From the NCBI GenBank assembly GCA_030141605.1, contig JAQGDQ010000264.1, positions 1 through 64,000 on the forward strand: 64,000 nucleotides of DNA, read 5' to 3'. This stretch comes from Tubiluchus corallicola. Lineage: Eukaryota; Priapulida; Priapulimorpha; Priapulimorphida; Tubiluchidae. Both the position numbers and the translations under genes were made by a program. Shown piece by piece: positions 48,408 through 62,100 of the stretch. The stretch's first letter is position 1. The number at the start of each line of letters is the position of its first letter. The notes under the pieces were generated by a model. It was not told where the DNA came from, made no database searches, and saw only the letters and a list, made by a program, of their open reading frames with translations.

Positions 48408-49460
48408 TATCTTTGAGGTATGATTGGAGGCAGAGCACGTTTTTTGTAAATATCTATCCACGAAGAGCACAATGAATTGCCTATTAATATTTATGTGAAG
48501 ATAACTGCCTTGTTACACGACAAATATCACAACGTGCTCTCACCGTTTGGCTAGCAAAGCCCGTCACATTCGATACTCCGTTTCCATAATTTTTCAAAAA
48601 CATCTAATTCGGGAAAATCAACAATTTTACTTAATGAAAAGTTGAAAAGGTAATGAACATATTCACGCAATAGAAGAAACCATCGGCAGCGACATCATTG
48701 AAATAACATTTTTCCATTCTATGACTCACTCGAAGGTAGCTCTCTTTGATGACTTTGCCTTAAAATGCTAATAAATTTTTAAGCTATTTTTATCAGAATC
48801 GTTTTTTAATTAATTTAGATATTTTTACTTGCATAGCCGATTATCATAGCCAATCCCAACATACTTTCGTTAATTAAAATTAGGTGTGAGCATCGGATAT
48901 TCGAGATCGATTCGAACGCGTTTTTTTAGTCAAAAATTTGTTCAAAAATCTTTAAAATTGAATTGCATTCGGATTCGAAATCTCGAAACGAGCTCAATTC
49001 CAGTTTGAAAGTCAAAATTCAATTAGAATTCCCTTTTTGCCAACACATTTGCCCAGAACACTGCATGTTTTTATTTGAAAACTAACAGTGATTGTATGTC
49101 TTTTTTATTATGAAGGTTCGGTGTTTTTAAAAGACAAAATAAAGGTTATGTACTACTACTACTACTATTACCTTTCGTAGAGAATGCTCGCCCTAATGGA
49201 CTAATGGTCCATTTACACAATCATTTTTTTAATTTTCAGTCTAAAAATTAATTCCTATTTAAAGTACATCAAAATTTTACTCAAATGCTGGTAAAAATTA
49301 TTCAGTAAGGGATATCAGTCAAATTATTGTGCCAATATGTGGGTGTGCTTTATTGTCTATTCTGTCAGCTTACATGATTAAAAAAGTAGAAATTAGAAAA
49401 GAAAGAGTAAGAAAAACTGAAAGAGGCAGTTACAGGTTGATTTTTCAAGATCTGAACATT
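48408..49460. other. intergenic with (TAC)n at 49151-49168
   Basis: Contains a run of six TAC units and, at 48890-49020, TTCGA/TCGAA-rich sequence. No gene seen. Confidence 0.4.
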
Positions 49461-49860
49461 GCCCAGTAAGCATTGACATTATGGGCCAGTTCTGGCTTTA
49501 TTACGGCTCATTCTGGCAATGCTGGCATAAAGGCAAACCTTAACTGGCCCATGCCAGTGATAGCATAATTACAGAACTGAGAACAAAGCTAGAATTGAAA
49601 ACAATACTGGCTCAATAAGGGTTTAATGCAGCCTTAATAAAGCCAATTCTGGCACAATAACTCATTCCATGCTGGGCCAGCACTGGCAGCCAGAATTGGG
49701 CCAGTAACATGACAGTGTGCAAATGATTCTCGCACGATACAGGTAAGTTTCTGGCCCAATTACCAGTCTTGGCTTGCCTGCACTGGGCCAATACTGTACA
49801 TGCCATAATGCCAGTAATGGCCCAGAACTGGCCCCAGAATGGCATTGTTTACTGAGGGGC
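49461..49860. mobile_element. 400-bp foldback element built of GGCCCA/TGGGCC motifs
   Basis: The left end GCCCAGTAAGCATTGACATT and the right end, whose reverse complement is GCCCCTCAGTAAACAATGCC, pair. Both continue into GGGCCAGTTCTGG. Inside, CTGGCCCA and TGGGCCAG recur many times in both orientations, so several hairpins are possible. No coding. Confidence 0.75.
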
Positions 49861-52800
49861 ACGTGATTTTTTTGAATTATATGCATATGTCACACAAACC
49901 TTCTTTGGTAGGCTATTACAAGAAGTTTAATTTAGCTAACCAACACCTGTATAGCGCACCCATAGATTTTGCAAATTATTTAGCTGATTGGTAGAACGCT
50001 GGGCAGTAAAATCAGAATTTTCTGTTTTTCATAAGCAAAATCAAAATCAAAATGCTGATTGTCGTATATATACCACTTGCTGGATTGATAATAACAGAAT
50101 TCACTGGCCTCCTTTGAAAATTAACAATAGGTATGATCTAATGACTAACGAGCGAGCAACACTAATGGCAGTTGAGTCTGAGTTTGTCCAGTTCATATTT
50201 TATAAATTTAAGACAGTTAGCCACCATCAAATTTTGTTCGTCAAACTGAAAGTTTGTCAGTTTTGCTGTTTACACGATCAAACGGGTTGTCAAACTGAAC
50301 GTGCATGACAGTTTGATGAAACAATTGATCGTTAAAAATCTCCTTCGTTACCACATGATTAACAGCATGTCATTTATCATTATCGATGTTATTGTCACTG
50401 TCCTTGTTGATGTTGTATTGTGTTCTATGCTGGTTTCTATTACGGAGCAGGTGCAGTGAGAACACACCTGCCCATCAACCCGCTGAACCAAAGAGGCCAT
50501 TCCATAGCGACTGTTTTATACCTGGTACTCAATTATACCACTATGGCTTCGTATGGACGAGGTCACCACAGTGTAGGGGTGAGTCAAAAATAAATGGCAT
50601 TTCGCCCCCGTAACACTGTCCTCCTCTGCAGAAAATAGTTCATCCTCGAACCAAAATGAAGAACGCGAGAAGAACAACTTCTTATTGAAACCAAATAGTT
50701 TACAAAGATTGCATAATGCTTACAAAAATGAATTTTACGTATACCAATTTACTGTTTATGAAAAATTTCAAATCAAAGAGCAGAAAATTTTTATCCATGC
50801 AGAGCCTAGTTTTGAAATTTATAAAATCTACAGCAGTTCTAGTTCAAACATATTGAAATTTATAAAAGTTAAAGCTCAAAGGGCTGGCTCCATCTGTGCC
50901 GGATTCAGTATGCGATCTTCAACATGGAGACTTCTGGGGTTCAACTTGCCACAAATTAAAGTTGATGTCCGAGTACGTGTGTTGCGCTTACAAGGTGTTC
51001 CTCAACCAGATGGCTGGATTAGGCCCGCAGACTCGTAAGGACTGCAAAAAACCCTTGTTCCTCTTCTTTGAGATGATAGCACAGTGGGGAAGCTCTTTGT
51101 GTCCCTTCGCATTACAGCTTCAAATGTATGAACCCTGCGAATTGTTAGAGTAGCTGGCTATTGTTATATTATAGGCTGATCTCAGATGACGTCACACTCA
51201 CGTGCCTCAGTAGTTTCATCTCTCTTCTCTTCTGTTTTATGCTGTAACAACGAATTTCATTTTTCTTTTGCTTAAAGTTTTATCAGTACATACATCATTC
51301 TCATCCATAATATAAGAGCTATGGCATTCATACTGCCCACACCATCATCAAATCAAGTGAGTACAGCATGTGATGAGGTACTCAGTAATGGCAGAACTGG
51401 TTCCTCACGGTACGTCTACACACCTACTTAACTTTTCCCAAGGTACAATCATTAATTTAAAAACAACATTCCAGGCGCTGCTACAGCAATTACAGACTAT
51501 ACAATTTATTTCAAACGTTACTGTTACTGTTATCGACTAAGTTATTATTCCACTTTAAATTTTCCCTTTAATACATATGTTATTGTTAAGGCAAGTACAT
51601 CCAAATCTTGTTATATTGTATTTTGCCACAATGTTATATTTTGATATTTTGATGCATGGTTACTATTATTACAATTAATATTATTTTATATTTTGTAATT
51701 TCGATGAACGGTTTTCTTCAACTGTTAAATTATTACCACCTGTACTTCTATTTATTATTATACACATTAACAATATGCATGTACAAGAAAATGAAAGACT
51801 CTGTTGATTCTGTATCAGTAGTAGAGATAACGTACAAACCACAATGGAGCATGAACATCACTTCGTGTTTGAATTTCATGCATATTCAAGAAATCAGACA
51901 AAAATTCAAACATCGTTTTTATAATTTTACTTTTTTAAATGGCTCGGTTTTTTCCATACCTTGGCTATTTAGCTTCAAGAATAAAGCCTGACCTTAGCCA
52001 TTTTGGTAGATTTATCAGTGAAGGCATGTTCTGTAAGTCAAACAAAACTCTCTATATCACACATAAACAATAATGAGGAATGCTGGTTGAACATAATATT
52101 ATTTTGTCTAATGTAAATATCTATAAGCTTTTCATGTTATTAGTCTTAGTTAATTATTAATTAAACTTTTTTTGTTTTCATGTGTTAATTTATTGAAAGT
52201 ACTTTGTGTAATAGTTATAATAAATCATGGCTCATTTTCCAATATTATATTTCTCAGATATTTGAGGAAATAAACTGAATTTAATTGAATTTAAATCTCT
52301 GAAGTATTCAAATGCTTAAGAGCTAATATATTTTAAACATGTTTGTGTAATTATATATTGCATAAAGTATAGTTCATTAATTTTTTTTCTTTTAAGTTAT
52401 AGGCTTTGTGCTTCACTTATTTATAGGTTTGGATCGTAGTCCACATCAGTTCAAGAAACTTAAGTATGGAACAACTTCTCTGATCTCCGCAGAAGAAGAA
52501 ATCAGTATTATGGCAGCAAACTTTGATCATAATTCTTTTATAACTCATTCGTTATTTATTCTTTATAAGCTTTTATTCAAATAGCTGACTGAAACAAATG
52601 CTACTCGAGTCATTTTTTCCTTTTCTTTCATTGCTGAAAAATACAACATTTAATTGTGATTTTGTATCAGTATACTTCTTTTTAATTAGCTAGCTAACCT
52701 ATCTACGTTAATACAAATTGTACCAAAAATGTTGATTATTATTATTACTATCACTGAAAATAACTTTTTGCACAAAGCCCTTATGAATTAAATTTGAGCA

Positions 52801-53054
52801 ATACATTTAATTGAATTGGCCTCTTGGTCTTTCGCCACCACGTCTCAATGTAGTATTATTCATTATTATACGTTGCATATTGTTAGAATTATTGTCTAAA
52901 CGAGACGAATAAATTGAAATTGAATTAAAATAAAAATTGATTTGAATCCTATTCAATCAAATGCCAATCGAAAATAAACCACCTTGACCAAAATTTTAAA
53001 CGACACAGTTAACAAAAATGATGTCGTTCATTGCCTGTTGCTAATGAAAATAAA
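49861..53054. other. intergenic, nothing firmly recognised
   Basis: Several 75-117 codon open frames (for example 50685-51038 and 51656-51991) lack known motifs. 52790-52935 ends in an AATTGAAATTGAATT-type run, typical of the 3' tail of CR1-like elements, and may be a short tail fragment. Confidence 0.35.
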
Positions 53055-53970
53055 TTGTTGGGAGCCGTTTGGACCACTGCGCCAAGTAGACCAATTGGTC
53101 TACTTGGGCTGCCCAAGTAGGACACTAGAGACAGGTCGTGAATTCAGTCGTTAAGTGTACTGACACCGTCCGTTGTGCTTGTTTATGTAATAATAATAAT
53201 TAAAAACGTTAATACACGTTGAATAATTTATTATACATCTAATAAAATAAAAGAATTTTATTCTGAGCTGGTAGAACGGACACTATTAAATTTGGTTTCG
53301 ATATTAATGTTGTTGAAGTGAAAAAACCCCACTTTTTTGCGAATTCAACATTTGTTTAAGGTATATCATTTTTGATTTTGTCTCACTTCACAAATAGGTG
53401 ATCCGTTTCACTACCTCTTGGGCAAATAATTGTTTTCTTATAAGTAAACGTTCTAGCGATCTATGTGTCCTACATGGGCTAGCGAGCCATGTAGGACAGT
53501 GCCCTACATGTTACAATACTACTGATAATATTAAAACTAATTATCCTTGCTTTTCTTAAATGTTAAACATTACTTTTTGGTGTTGTGAAGGCTTAGCAGC
53601 ATCTGTCTCATTTTTAAATTTGCAATTATTTCTGTAATAACTGTGTGCAGAATTTCTCTCTTTAAAGCATTAGATACTAGGTTTAATGTTATTATATATT
53701 AATGGAGTTAATCATAATGATGAAATTATTGTAGGAAATGCATTTGTAAATTGCCAAGGAATATCCATTTCTAAAAGAAATTTTGTTTTATGCTTTATTA
53801 TGTCATAACAATACTTATAAACAATGGTAATATAAACTGGAAACAAGTTTTGCCAGAGCAAGTTTCTCGACAAAAATCGCTAGTGTCCTACTTGGGCTGC
53901 CCATGTAGGACACTACTTTTAGCGCATCAAGTGGTCTACTTGGCGCAGTGGTCCAAACGGCTCCCAACAA
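53055..53970. mobile_element. 916-bp DNA-transposon-like element with 39-bp perfect TIRs
   Basis: TTGTTGGGAGCCGTTTGGAC at the left is matched for 39 bases by the reverse complement at the right end. Subterminal copies of TCCTACTTGGGCTGCCCA / TGGGCTGCCCAAGTAGGACA lie at both ends, and a GTCCTACATGGGCTAGCGAG palindrome sits at ~53468. The middle is AT-rich without a transposase frame. The target duplication is not clear. Confidence 0.9.
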
Positions 53971-54399
53971 AATCAACGGAATTTGGAAGTGTACGAAGAT
54001 TTTTCATGTACAAAATTTGAAAATATTTTAATACTAGTTATAATAAGGGTGAATAATCTTTTGAAGTTCTTATCAATCCTTTGAAAGCTTTAGCTGACGT
54101 GAAAGTAATATACAAAAAGTGAAAAGAGAAGCAGTTACTGATTGAAGCACAAGAAAACTCCCCGCTTACATAAAGCTTAAAAAAATCGTATTCAAATTTT
54201 ATACCATTTGCATACTGCCTTTTAGCATCCGTCCGGTGCCTAAATCCCTTTTATATCAGGGCGAGTAGCAATTGTACTACTACTAGGCTGATTTCTACTC
54301 AAAAACGCTAAGGAGCACACATATGCTTACTCTAATGCTACAACAACACAAAACAAATTTGGGTTTATAAATGTTATACCGCCGTTACGCACAGCTAAA

Positions 54400-57146
54400 T
54401 ATATATTACTCTTTATCTTTTCAGCTTTAAAGTTATACATTCACTATGCTTCTTCTTTTGACCATTATGTCCTTCAGTAGGCAGACTGCATAATTTTTTT
54501 CCTTTCCAAATAACAGCCATCTCAAGCATGCTTCATCAGTTACTCCTTGCCAAGGGACCTTGTTTCTCATCAGTGTGTAAAATTCACAACTTAATATTAT
54601 GTGTTCTGCAGTTTCAATATCTTTACTACATTTACAAAGTCTTTTTTCTATGCAGTAATCTACTTTCCAAGCATGCAAGGGATTTCCCAATGCTTTTAAT
54701 GTACCAACCCTAGCTTTGACAAGCAATTCCACACCCCGTGTATCGTTCATCCAGGGTTCAGATGATATACAACTTTTGCAATCTCTATATCTTTCTACTG
54801 TTGAACATTTACTTAATTTTTCATTCCACATTTTTAATCCCGTTTCAGCTATAGCTTTCTCTATATGCACATCCCATGCTTTTTCACCCAAATGTTTATC
54901 ATAAATTTTATTCAGACCTACCTCATTTAATTCGCCTAATGCCATAATATTGCCAAATACCGGAAGCCCAAATATATCCCCCAAATGTCTGATTCTTTGC
55001 AGCCATTTTGATCGAATTCTGTGTGTCACTACCCATATTACCACTTTTTTCAGTAACTGATTATCACTCATAAATATAATTCTTTTAAAAAATTTTAGTC
55101 GTGCTTTTGCTTCCCGTTCTTCAAAGGATGAAAACCCCACCTCACCTCTAATTGCAGCGCCACTGCATCCTTTTGCTTTCCAGAGCCATCTTACAAATTC
55201 TTCTTGAATGTTGTTATACCAATCAACTTCCTTTTGGCTGTATGTTCTGCCCACACAACCAAACATTATTTTAGGGACTACAATTGTTTTCCAGCCTGTT
55301 CTTCCTATTTCTAATCTTGCTTCTGATTGCATTGCCGCAAATTTTACGGCACCTATAGTTCTTCTAATATCTGGTATTCTTTCTTTCCAGCTATGTTCAT
55401 CTTCTATGGCTCTTATAATTACCCCTAGGTATTTTTCTCTTTCTGTTGCATGTATAAGCATGTCACTTATCTAAAAGACTGCATTAGCATTAGTTCCACT
55501 AAGGAGAATTGATGCACACTTGGTCGCACTACAATCTTCTATAACACTACCATATCCGCTTCAAATTCTGTAATTAGCGCGGTGTCATCAGCAAAAGCTA
55601 ATATTCTCACTATTATACTTTCATCTATTTTGTATCCTCTTTCTGATCTACTTATTTCTTTTAACATTTTATTAATATACTTGAGAAAAATACAGAGGAC
55701 ATAGGATCACCCTGTTTTACACCTGACGTTACCATTACATTATCTGTTTTGATACTTCTCCAAACAAATCTAACATTAAAACCATGATACCATAATTTCC
55801 AAAATTCAAGAAAGGATTGCTCTGCACCTAAATGTGTGAATACTTGCCACAATTTTTGTTGGTCGACACGATCATAAGCTTTTTCTAGGTCCAACATGAC
55901 CACCCAAAGGCATTGTTCCTGTATAAAAGCTATTTCTCTCAAAAGAGTCAATATGCATAAGTTATCCTCCAACCTTCTGCCAATCCCAAATCCATTCTGT
56001 TCCTCAACAACCACATTTCTTAATTCTAGTCCCTTTACTACTCTAGTTTTTAAAATATTTGATAATAATTTCCCGACCACTGAAATGATAGCTATAGGCT
56101 TATAATTTTCAATCTTTTCTTTTTCTTCCTTTTTATGAATGAGAGAAATTGTTCCTGTTTTCCGTTTGTAAAAGCATGCGTTTTTAACTGAAAAGCGAAC
56201 CCCACTTCTTAATTATTTCTTGGGAAATTATATTTTCATCAGTTATTTTTCCACCTGCATCAGAAATCAAAAATAAGTTCTCTTCTCCACTTTCAGATTC
56301 CTGTTTCCTCTTTGTTATGTCTTTAAAGTGTCTCCAGAATTTTCTTTTATATCTATGTTCTTGCTCTACTTCTTTCATCCATTTTGTTGCCCATGCAGTT
56401 CTTTTCTCTGCAACCAGTATTTTAGTTTTTCGCTTACAAACTATATATTTTTCCCGCCAATAGCTTGTATACTCTACTCTATTTTGTTTTTTTGCTTTCC
56501 TCCAGTTTTTTAATGCATCTCGTCTTTGTGTTATTGCTAATCTAATCTCTTTATCCAACCACGGGGCATTTATTCTACTCCTCTTTCCTTTCCTTGGTGT
56601 CCTCCTGCCTCTTACTTTCTCTGCTACTTTTACTAGTATGGAAGACAACCCTTTTTTCTCTTTAACCTTTTCTTCCACCATATTTTGAAACAGATCCCAA
56701 TCTATATCTTTATTAAATTTCCATTTCTTTCTTATTCCTTCTTTCTGGAGTTTTTATATTTACTGCTCATGTACCCCCTTCTTTTGATGGTTAGCACTAG
56801 AGCTGCATGATCAGAACACGCACCACTCTCACATACCACTTCACAGTTTTTATAGAGTGGAAACCTGAATCATTCACTAATGCATAGTCAATGGTTGAAC
56901 TATATTGTCCGTTCGTCCAAGTGAAATCATCCATCTTTGGCCACACACTATTTAATAGCACTAATCCATACATTTCGCATAAATTTGTTAATAATTTGCC
57001 ATTTTCGTTATCATTATATGTGCATTGAAGTCACCGAGCATCAAAATATGTTTTTTATTATAATCAAAACATATTCTTCCAATTTCTCTCATAATTTTTG
57101 TATTCACCAATCTGTTTTCTTCTTTATTCACACCTAAATAGACATA
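54400..57146 (-). mobile_element. 5'-truncated non-LTR retrotransposon with APE endonuclease and RT
   Basis: In minus-strand order: endonuclease end with HILMLGDFNAHI near 57030, FTWTNGQYSSTIDYAL near 56920 and SDHAALVLT; a basic linker at 56681-56184 with INAPWLDKEIRLAITQRRDA; RT with EEQNGFGIGRRLEDN, VVMLDLEKAYDRVDQQKLW and SGVKQGDPMSS at 56080-55700; ILAFADDTALI near 55590; then a 342-codon segment 55461-54433 ending in LCKCSKDIETAEHIILSC. A few frameshifts separate the blocks. It is the best-preserved retroelement here. The N-terminal part of the endonuclease is missing at the R1 junction. Confidence 0.93.
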
Positions 57147-57460
57147 ACTGTTAGATGCAGCCATTTTGATGGTAATTCGTTTGAAACAAGTTTAGATAAC
57201 ACTGAGTAAAGTCTGATAAATTATTTAGTGTATTCATAGCATGCATGTTGCTAGCTAAGTAAAATTTTTAATTGCTGTATCTTGTCAATAAAATTAAAAA
57301 TACGTTGGAGGGCTAGTCAGCGACATTTTACCAAATGGCACAAACATTTTAAATTACTATTTCTGGTTACATAGGTCTTCCCAGCAGGTAAGCAAAATGC
57401 TAAGTAATACAGATTTGCACAGAAAGTTTTTTGGGGCATATTTTAGTAAGTAAGTTAGTA
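57147..57460 (+). repeat. dispersed repeat R1, copy C, abutting the LINE
   Basis: Begins GTTAGATGCAGCCATTTTGA directly at the LINE 5' edge and continues in step with copy B to AGCAGGTAAGCAAAATGCTA and the GGGGCATATTTTAG end. The R1 part that precedes GTTAGATGCAGCC in copy B is missing here. Confidence 0.8.
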
Positions 57461-57700
57461 AGTAAGTAATTTTTTATTTTTGTCCATAAATTTACATATG
57501 AACATAGGAGAAAGGGTGACGAAAAACCAAAGGTTAATGAGTCAACCACCCTTCTCAGAAAGACAAGTAAACAAAAAGATGCTAATGACAGAAGAACACA
57601 ACTATGAAAAATGCATAAACATCCATAAATACAAAAAATAAAAATACAACAACAACAAAAACCAAAAACCAGTCGTTCCTAAAGGAAATATAGTCAAACA
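57440..57700. repeat. (AGTA)n tract and A-rich sequence
   Basis: AGTAAGTAAGTTAGTAAGTAA at ~57448 is followed by TTTTTTATTTTTGTCC and an A/C-rich stretch (ACAACAACAAAAACCAAAAA). On the minus strand this could be the tail of a retroelement. Confidence 0.4.
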
Positions 57701-58424
57701 TTAAAGATAATTATATATGATCCAAAACACAACATCAGATCAAATTGAATATTTTAGTGTTCAGAAAAACAACATTTACAAGATAAAATTTAACTTGAAT
57801 CATGGTTATCAGATATGCATAGCTAAACATTGTGAGATGAAATTTAAATCAGTAACTTTAAGAGAAGTAATAGTTGTCAACTGTTTGTTTTATGGACGTT
57901 ATAACATATATCTATAAAGAGACTATGAATATACATGTGAATAGCAAAAAGAAAGAAAAAAGGTAAAAAAGCAAAATAAATTGTCCTGACAATTGCAATA
58001 CATTAATCAAAAATTTTTGAATTTGAAGAATGACAAATTTATGATCCAGATTTAATTGTCATAACAGCAAAAAACAAATAACAGCCTAAAACAACTAAGG
58101 GCAAGTGTGCTTAAGCAGGAGTGGGTTGTGGTCCATTGGTGCTTATTGCTGAATATTTTCAATTGTTGTTATTTTCATTCACATGTATAACCTTTTGTTT
58201 AAGAAGCATTAAGCTTCTTTGTTCTTTTAAATTAAAATGAGTATCAATCATAGTTATCACAATATTAATAGTGATAGAATCACAAAATAGAAATGAGGAA
58301 ACAAAATTTGAAAGTGTTTTAGGGCCAGCCAGACATTAAATAGAAATACTCTTAAGTACTGTCATTGCATTGTCTGTCAGACATACGAAAACCACTTAAA
58401 GGACGACAAGATGATTTTTCGCAT
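57701..58424. other. spacer, nothing recognised
   Basis: AT-rich DNA without repeat or exon features. Confidence 0.4.
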
Positions 58425-58990
58425 ACTATCCTGTTTTCAAGTCGGATAAAAAGTATACATTTTAACATAATTAATAGTACACAAGCATTTCTGATAGTAG
58501 ATTAAAATCTTAATTAACGTCGGGCGAGCCCAACTATTGACGACATCACAAATGAACATAATTTTCAACAGCAAAAATATTCCATGAGCGTGTTGCAATG
58601 TGTCTACAAAAATGAAAATTGAAGTAAGGTGCTACTGTAAGATATTCAGTGTGTTGTACTAAAACTAGGCAAGTTTTAAGATAAAAATTCAAATTTCGAA
58701 TTTACCGCTGTGCTGACGCATGAGCTGTCAAACGTGAGCAGTTCGTCACAAACTAACACATCTGAATTGAGAGGTACAGCACCTGTTTTTTGTGCAATGC
58801 ATTTCCGAAATGCAGGCATTAGTGCCCGTCTAACTAGCGAATGGCAAAATGCAATAACAGCAAAGAACTAGTGGCGTGAACGCGAAATTTTTTGTGTGAT
58901 AATAATTCTTTCACCTAAGTCATTTTTGAAAAAATAGTTTATTTCCCTTCAACATTTTAAAGAGTAGATTGTTTTGACTTACAGTTTAAG
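58425..58990 (+). repeat. dispersed repeat R2, copy 1
   Basis: Parallels 62190-62820: TACATTTTAACA, CATTTCTGATAGTAGATTAA, GGGCGAGCCCAACTATTGAC (against CAGCGAGCCCAGTTAGTGCT), GATCAC/CATCAC, TTTTTTGTGCA, CATTTCCGAAATGCAGG and GTCTAACTAGCGAATG all recur in order in copy 2. Confidence 0.7.
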
Positions 58991-59197
58991 ATTGGGTCCT
59001 GTTTTGCTTTAAAGTACATTAGCTGTTAATAAGATGAATCATATGAAAACCCCTAAATTTTAACTGGATCATGTTCTGTGTGGTCACAAAAATGCGTATA
59101 TTATGACAGATTGTTTTCACAGGAAAATAACAATTTCTGTTGGCTGTCGAACTACAACTGATGTTCTCATCCTGGTGTTACTTTACTCAAGTATAAT

Positions 59198-62100
59198 ATG
59201 CGAAGCATTAGTCAATCAGCTAAAGGTATTAGAACTCCCAATAATTCTCCCACTGTTGACTCAGCAGGACAACAGGTGGTGGGTCAACCTCGAATAAGTA
59301 AAAGTGCTCCAGCAGGTATTTATTCATAGATTACAGAAACGTCTTAAAGTACCATAATACCATTATTAAAAGAAAAACTAAAAGTGATGATTGTTTTTTT
59401 AACAATTGTAATTATGCCTTCATTTTGTATAGGAAATTGAGATGGAATCATAATCTGTTTTAATCAGTCAGAAAGGAACAGTGGTCTAACATAATGAATT
59501 TTTAACTCTGAGGTAGACTGTTTTGATTCATGCTCTGTTCCAATTTTTCGAAACTTAATATAAATTGTGCTTTAGTTCCATCAGTGAGTAATAATCCCGC
59601 ATTTAAAATTATGTAGAAATGAATGAATTAATTATCTATAAACTATTCTAGTTAGTTTGTAATTACTATATATCGTAACTAAACTAAGATTCTGAAATGT
59701 TGGAAAGAATGGTAAGTTATTAGAGATTGAATGTTCTTCTATATTTTTAACTGCAGCTTAGAAAACCCTTTGTAATTTGTAGTTGTTGCTGTTACCAAAT
59801 ACCTTGTAATCATGATTTCTTTTATTGATAAATGATCTGTTAACATATTTTCTAATGATCAACAATCATGATACGTATGAATTTCAGAAAGTCTAGTTAT
59901 TATAATTTTTTCCAGGTAAAAGCAGAACAGGGGCATCAGATACTGCAGCAACACGCCAAAAAATTGTAAAGCATCCAAGACCATCTGATAGACTTAATCC
60001 GAAGACTATTGATCCAGTAAGAATACATTACAAATGTGAAACTAATAGAAGCATTTTAGCGATTTATGCGTTAAAGTTGTGCAAAAATTTGTGTAATTTG
60101 CACATATAGTTTAATACATTTGGAAAGGTATACATTTCGAACTATGCACATTTCGAACCATGCAGATGGGATTATTATCTTATCCCATCTTGTGAGACTA
60201 GTGTTTCTTAATAATGTTTAAATTGCCTTTATTCAGTAAATATGGCGTTAAAGTTGTGCAAAATTTTGTGTAATTTGCACATATAGTTTAATACATTTGG
60301 AAAGGTATACATTTCGAACTATGCACATTTCGAACCATGCAGATGGGATTATTATCTTATCCCATCTTGTGAGACTAGTGTTTCTTAATAATGTTTAAAT
60401 TGCCTTTATTCAGTAAATATGGTTTCTGATTCTGCTTTGTTTCAAGTCTGTCTGGGCATGTTATCTGCGTTTTTCTATCACGTTCTTTGCCAAACTTGAC
60501 GTATTGTTCAAAGTTTTGTACAACCATAAATTTCACTTCAACTTTTGTTGACTAGGCTTGTTGTAGTCTGACTAACTAATAATGCTCACATCTCTGCCTG
60601 ATTCTAATCATTGAAGTTCTTACGCTAAGTCATCATAATATTGAAACTCGTGTTTGATTTTAGTTTTTTCAGCAATCTAAACAGAAAAGTGCTTTTGCTA
60701 CAGCTTACGTGAATGGTGACATTCCATGCAGGTAATTTGCAAACCTTTTTGTAAACATTTAATTAAGTTAAAGCTTGCAAGGTAAAGTTAAGGACATAAA
60801 TATATAAGGACCTGTACAGAAATTTGTTGCAAGCATTGATCAGCAATGAACAACTCTGTATTCTAAAGCATAACAGCTTAATACCGGAGGCGTTTGCTGC
60901 ATTTTGCATGGGTTCATGAAAAACTGCTCTCACTAAGCAACGATTACATTATATCTGATCTTTTTGTAGGTTTCTACTCCCCATACAATGGATTTTCATG
61001 CAAAATTATATATGAAATGCATCTTCGTACCTTAAGCAAATTAAAAATCGACTTTTGACGAAAAAATTTGGCTTCAAGTCTATTTTTAAGGAGAAATTCC
61101 TATTAAAAGATAAAATGACCTTAGTTTGTCCTTAACTGATCGGTTGGTTTTTGCTGGAATAGCAGCAGAACACTGCACAGCTTGGGCTGTAACAAGCAGG
61201 CGATCAATAAAATAGTGTGTATGATCACGCAAGTGTGCGCCAGACTAAGCAACTCAATAGGCTAAGTTGGAGTGCCTGAAAAAGGCGTGTTTTTCTTAAT
61301 TTTATCCAATTAAATCACTTATGAATGTTTAAACAAATAGAATGATTGGATAGCCGAGATTCTCCTGAACAGAACAGTACATAATTTGTAATCATTTAGT
61401 TATGTCTACGCTCATACAATGGTGCGGTCTTGAAGGAGTTAATGCTACATCAAAAAATGTGGCATAATCCAAACAGACAAATCACGTACCAAAGCATTAT
61501 ACAATATTTTAATTGCTTAAGGTTCAATTACACAAATTTTATAGCACACCATTAATTACAATTAGTATTCTATTGCAGCTAACTACAATTAAATAAAAGC
61601 ATCAGCATTATTATTAAAATTTAAACAGATCACAATAAAACCAGTGAATTTAAACTAGACACTGTACACAACTTGAAATTAGCGAACTTAGTTCGAAAAA
61701 GCTAAAATGAACAAGCAAGTCTTGAGCTTTTTTTAAATGCGTCAGATTTAGTGCAACAACACTTAAGTGGAAGTCTGTTCCATTCTCTTGGGCAAGCTAC
61801 TGAAAGCTAGCTGTCTGCAAAAGTTTTACAATGATTAAAGGGTACATCTAGAGTGAAGCCCTACTGAGCACTGGCTATTTGAGCAGAGAAAGCTTTTGCT
61901 TTAAGGAGATCAGATAAATAACCTGGAGCCGTATTGTGTAACCGTTTGTACACCATGCATAAAATTTTAAATATGATTCTATATCTGATAAGTAACTTGT
62001 CCATCATGGTTAGTAAAGATGTTCACATCTTGTGCCATCTCTTTTGAGCTGTTAAGGCATTAAAATGACTTTTTTGTTTAAGCGTTAGATGACTGTTCAG

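Noticed and set aside
50386-51153. Cluster of overlapping 75-117 codon frames
   Set aside because: Frames overlap on one strand without motifs; no coherent gene model could be built.
52430-52585. Possible exon starting after TTTATAG and reading RSPHQFKKLKYG
   Set aside because: Short, ends in a stop after about 50 codons, no partner exon or known family.
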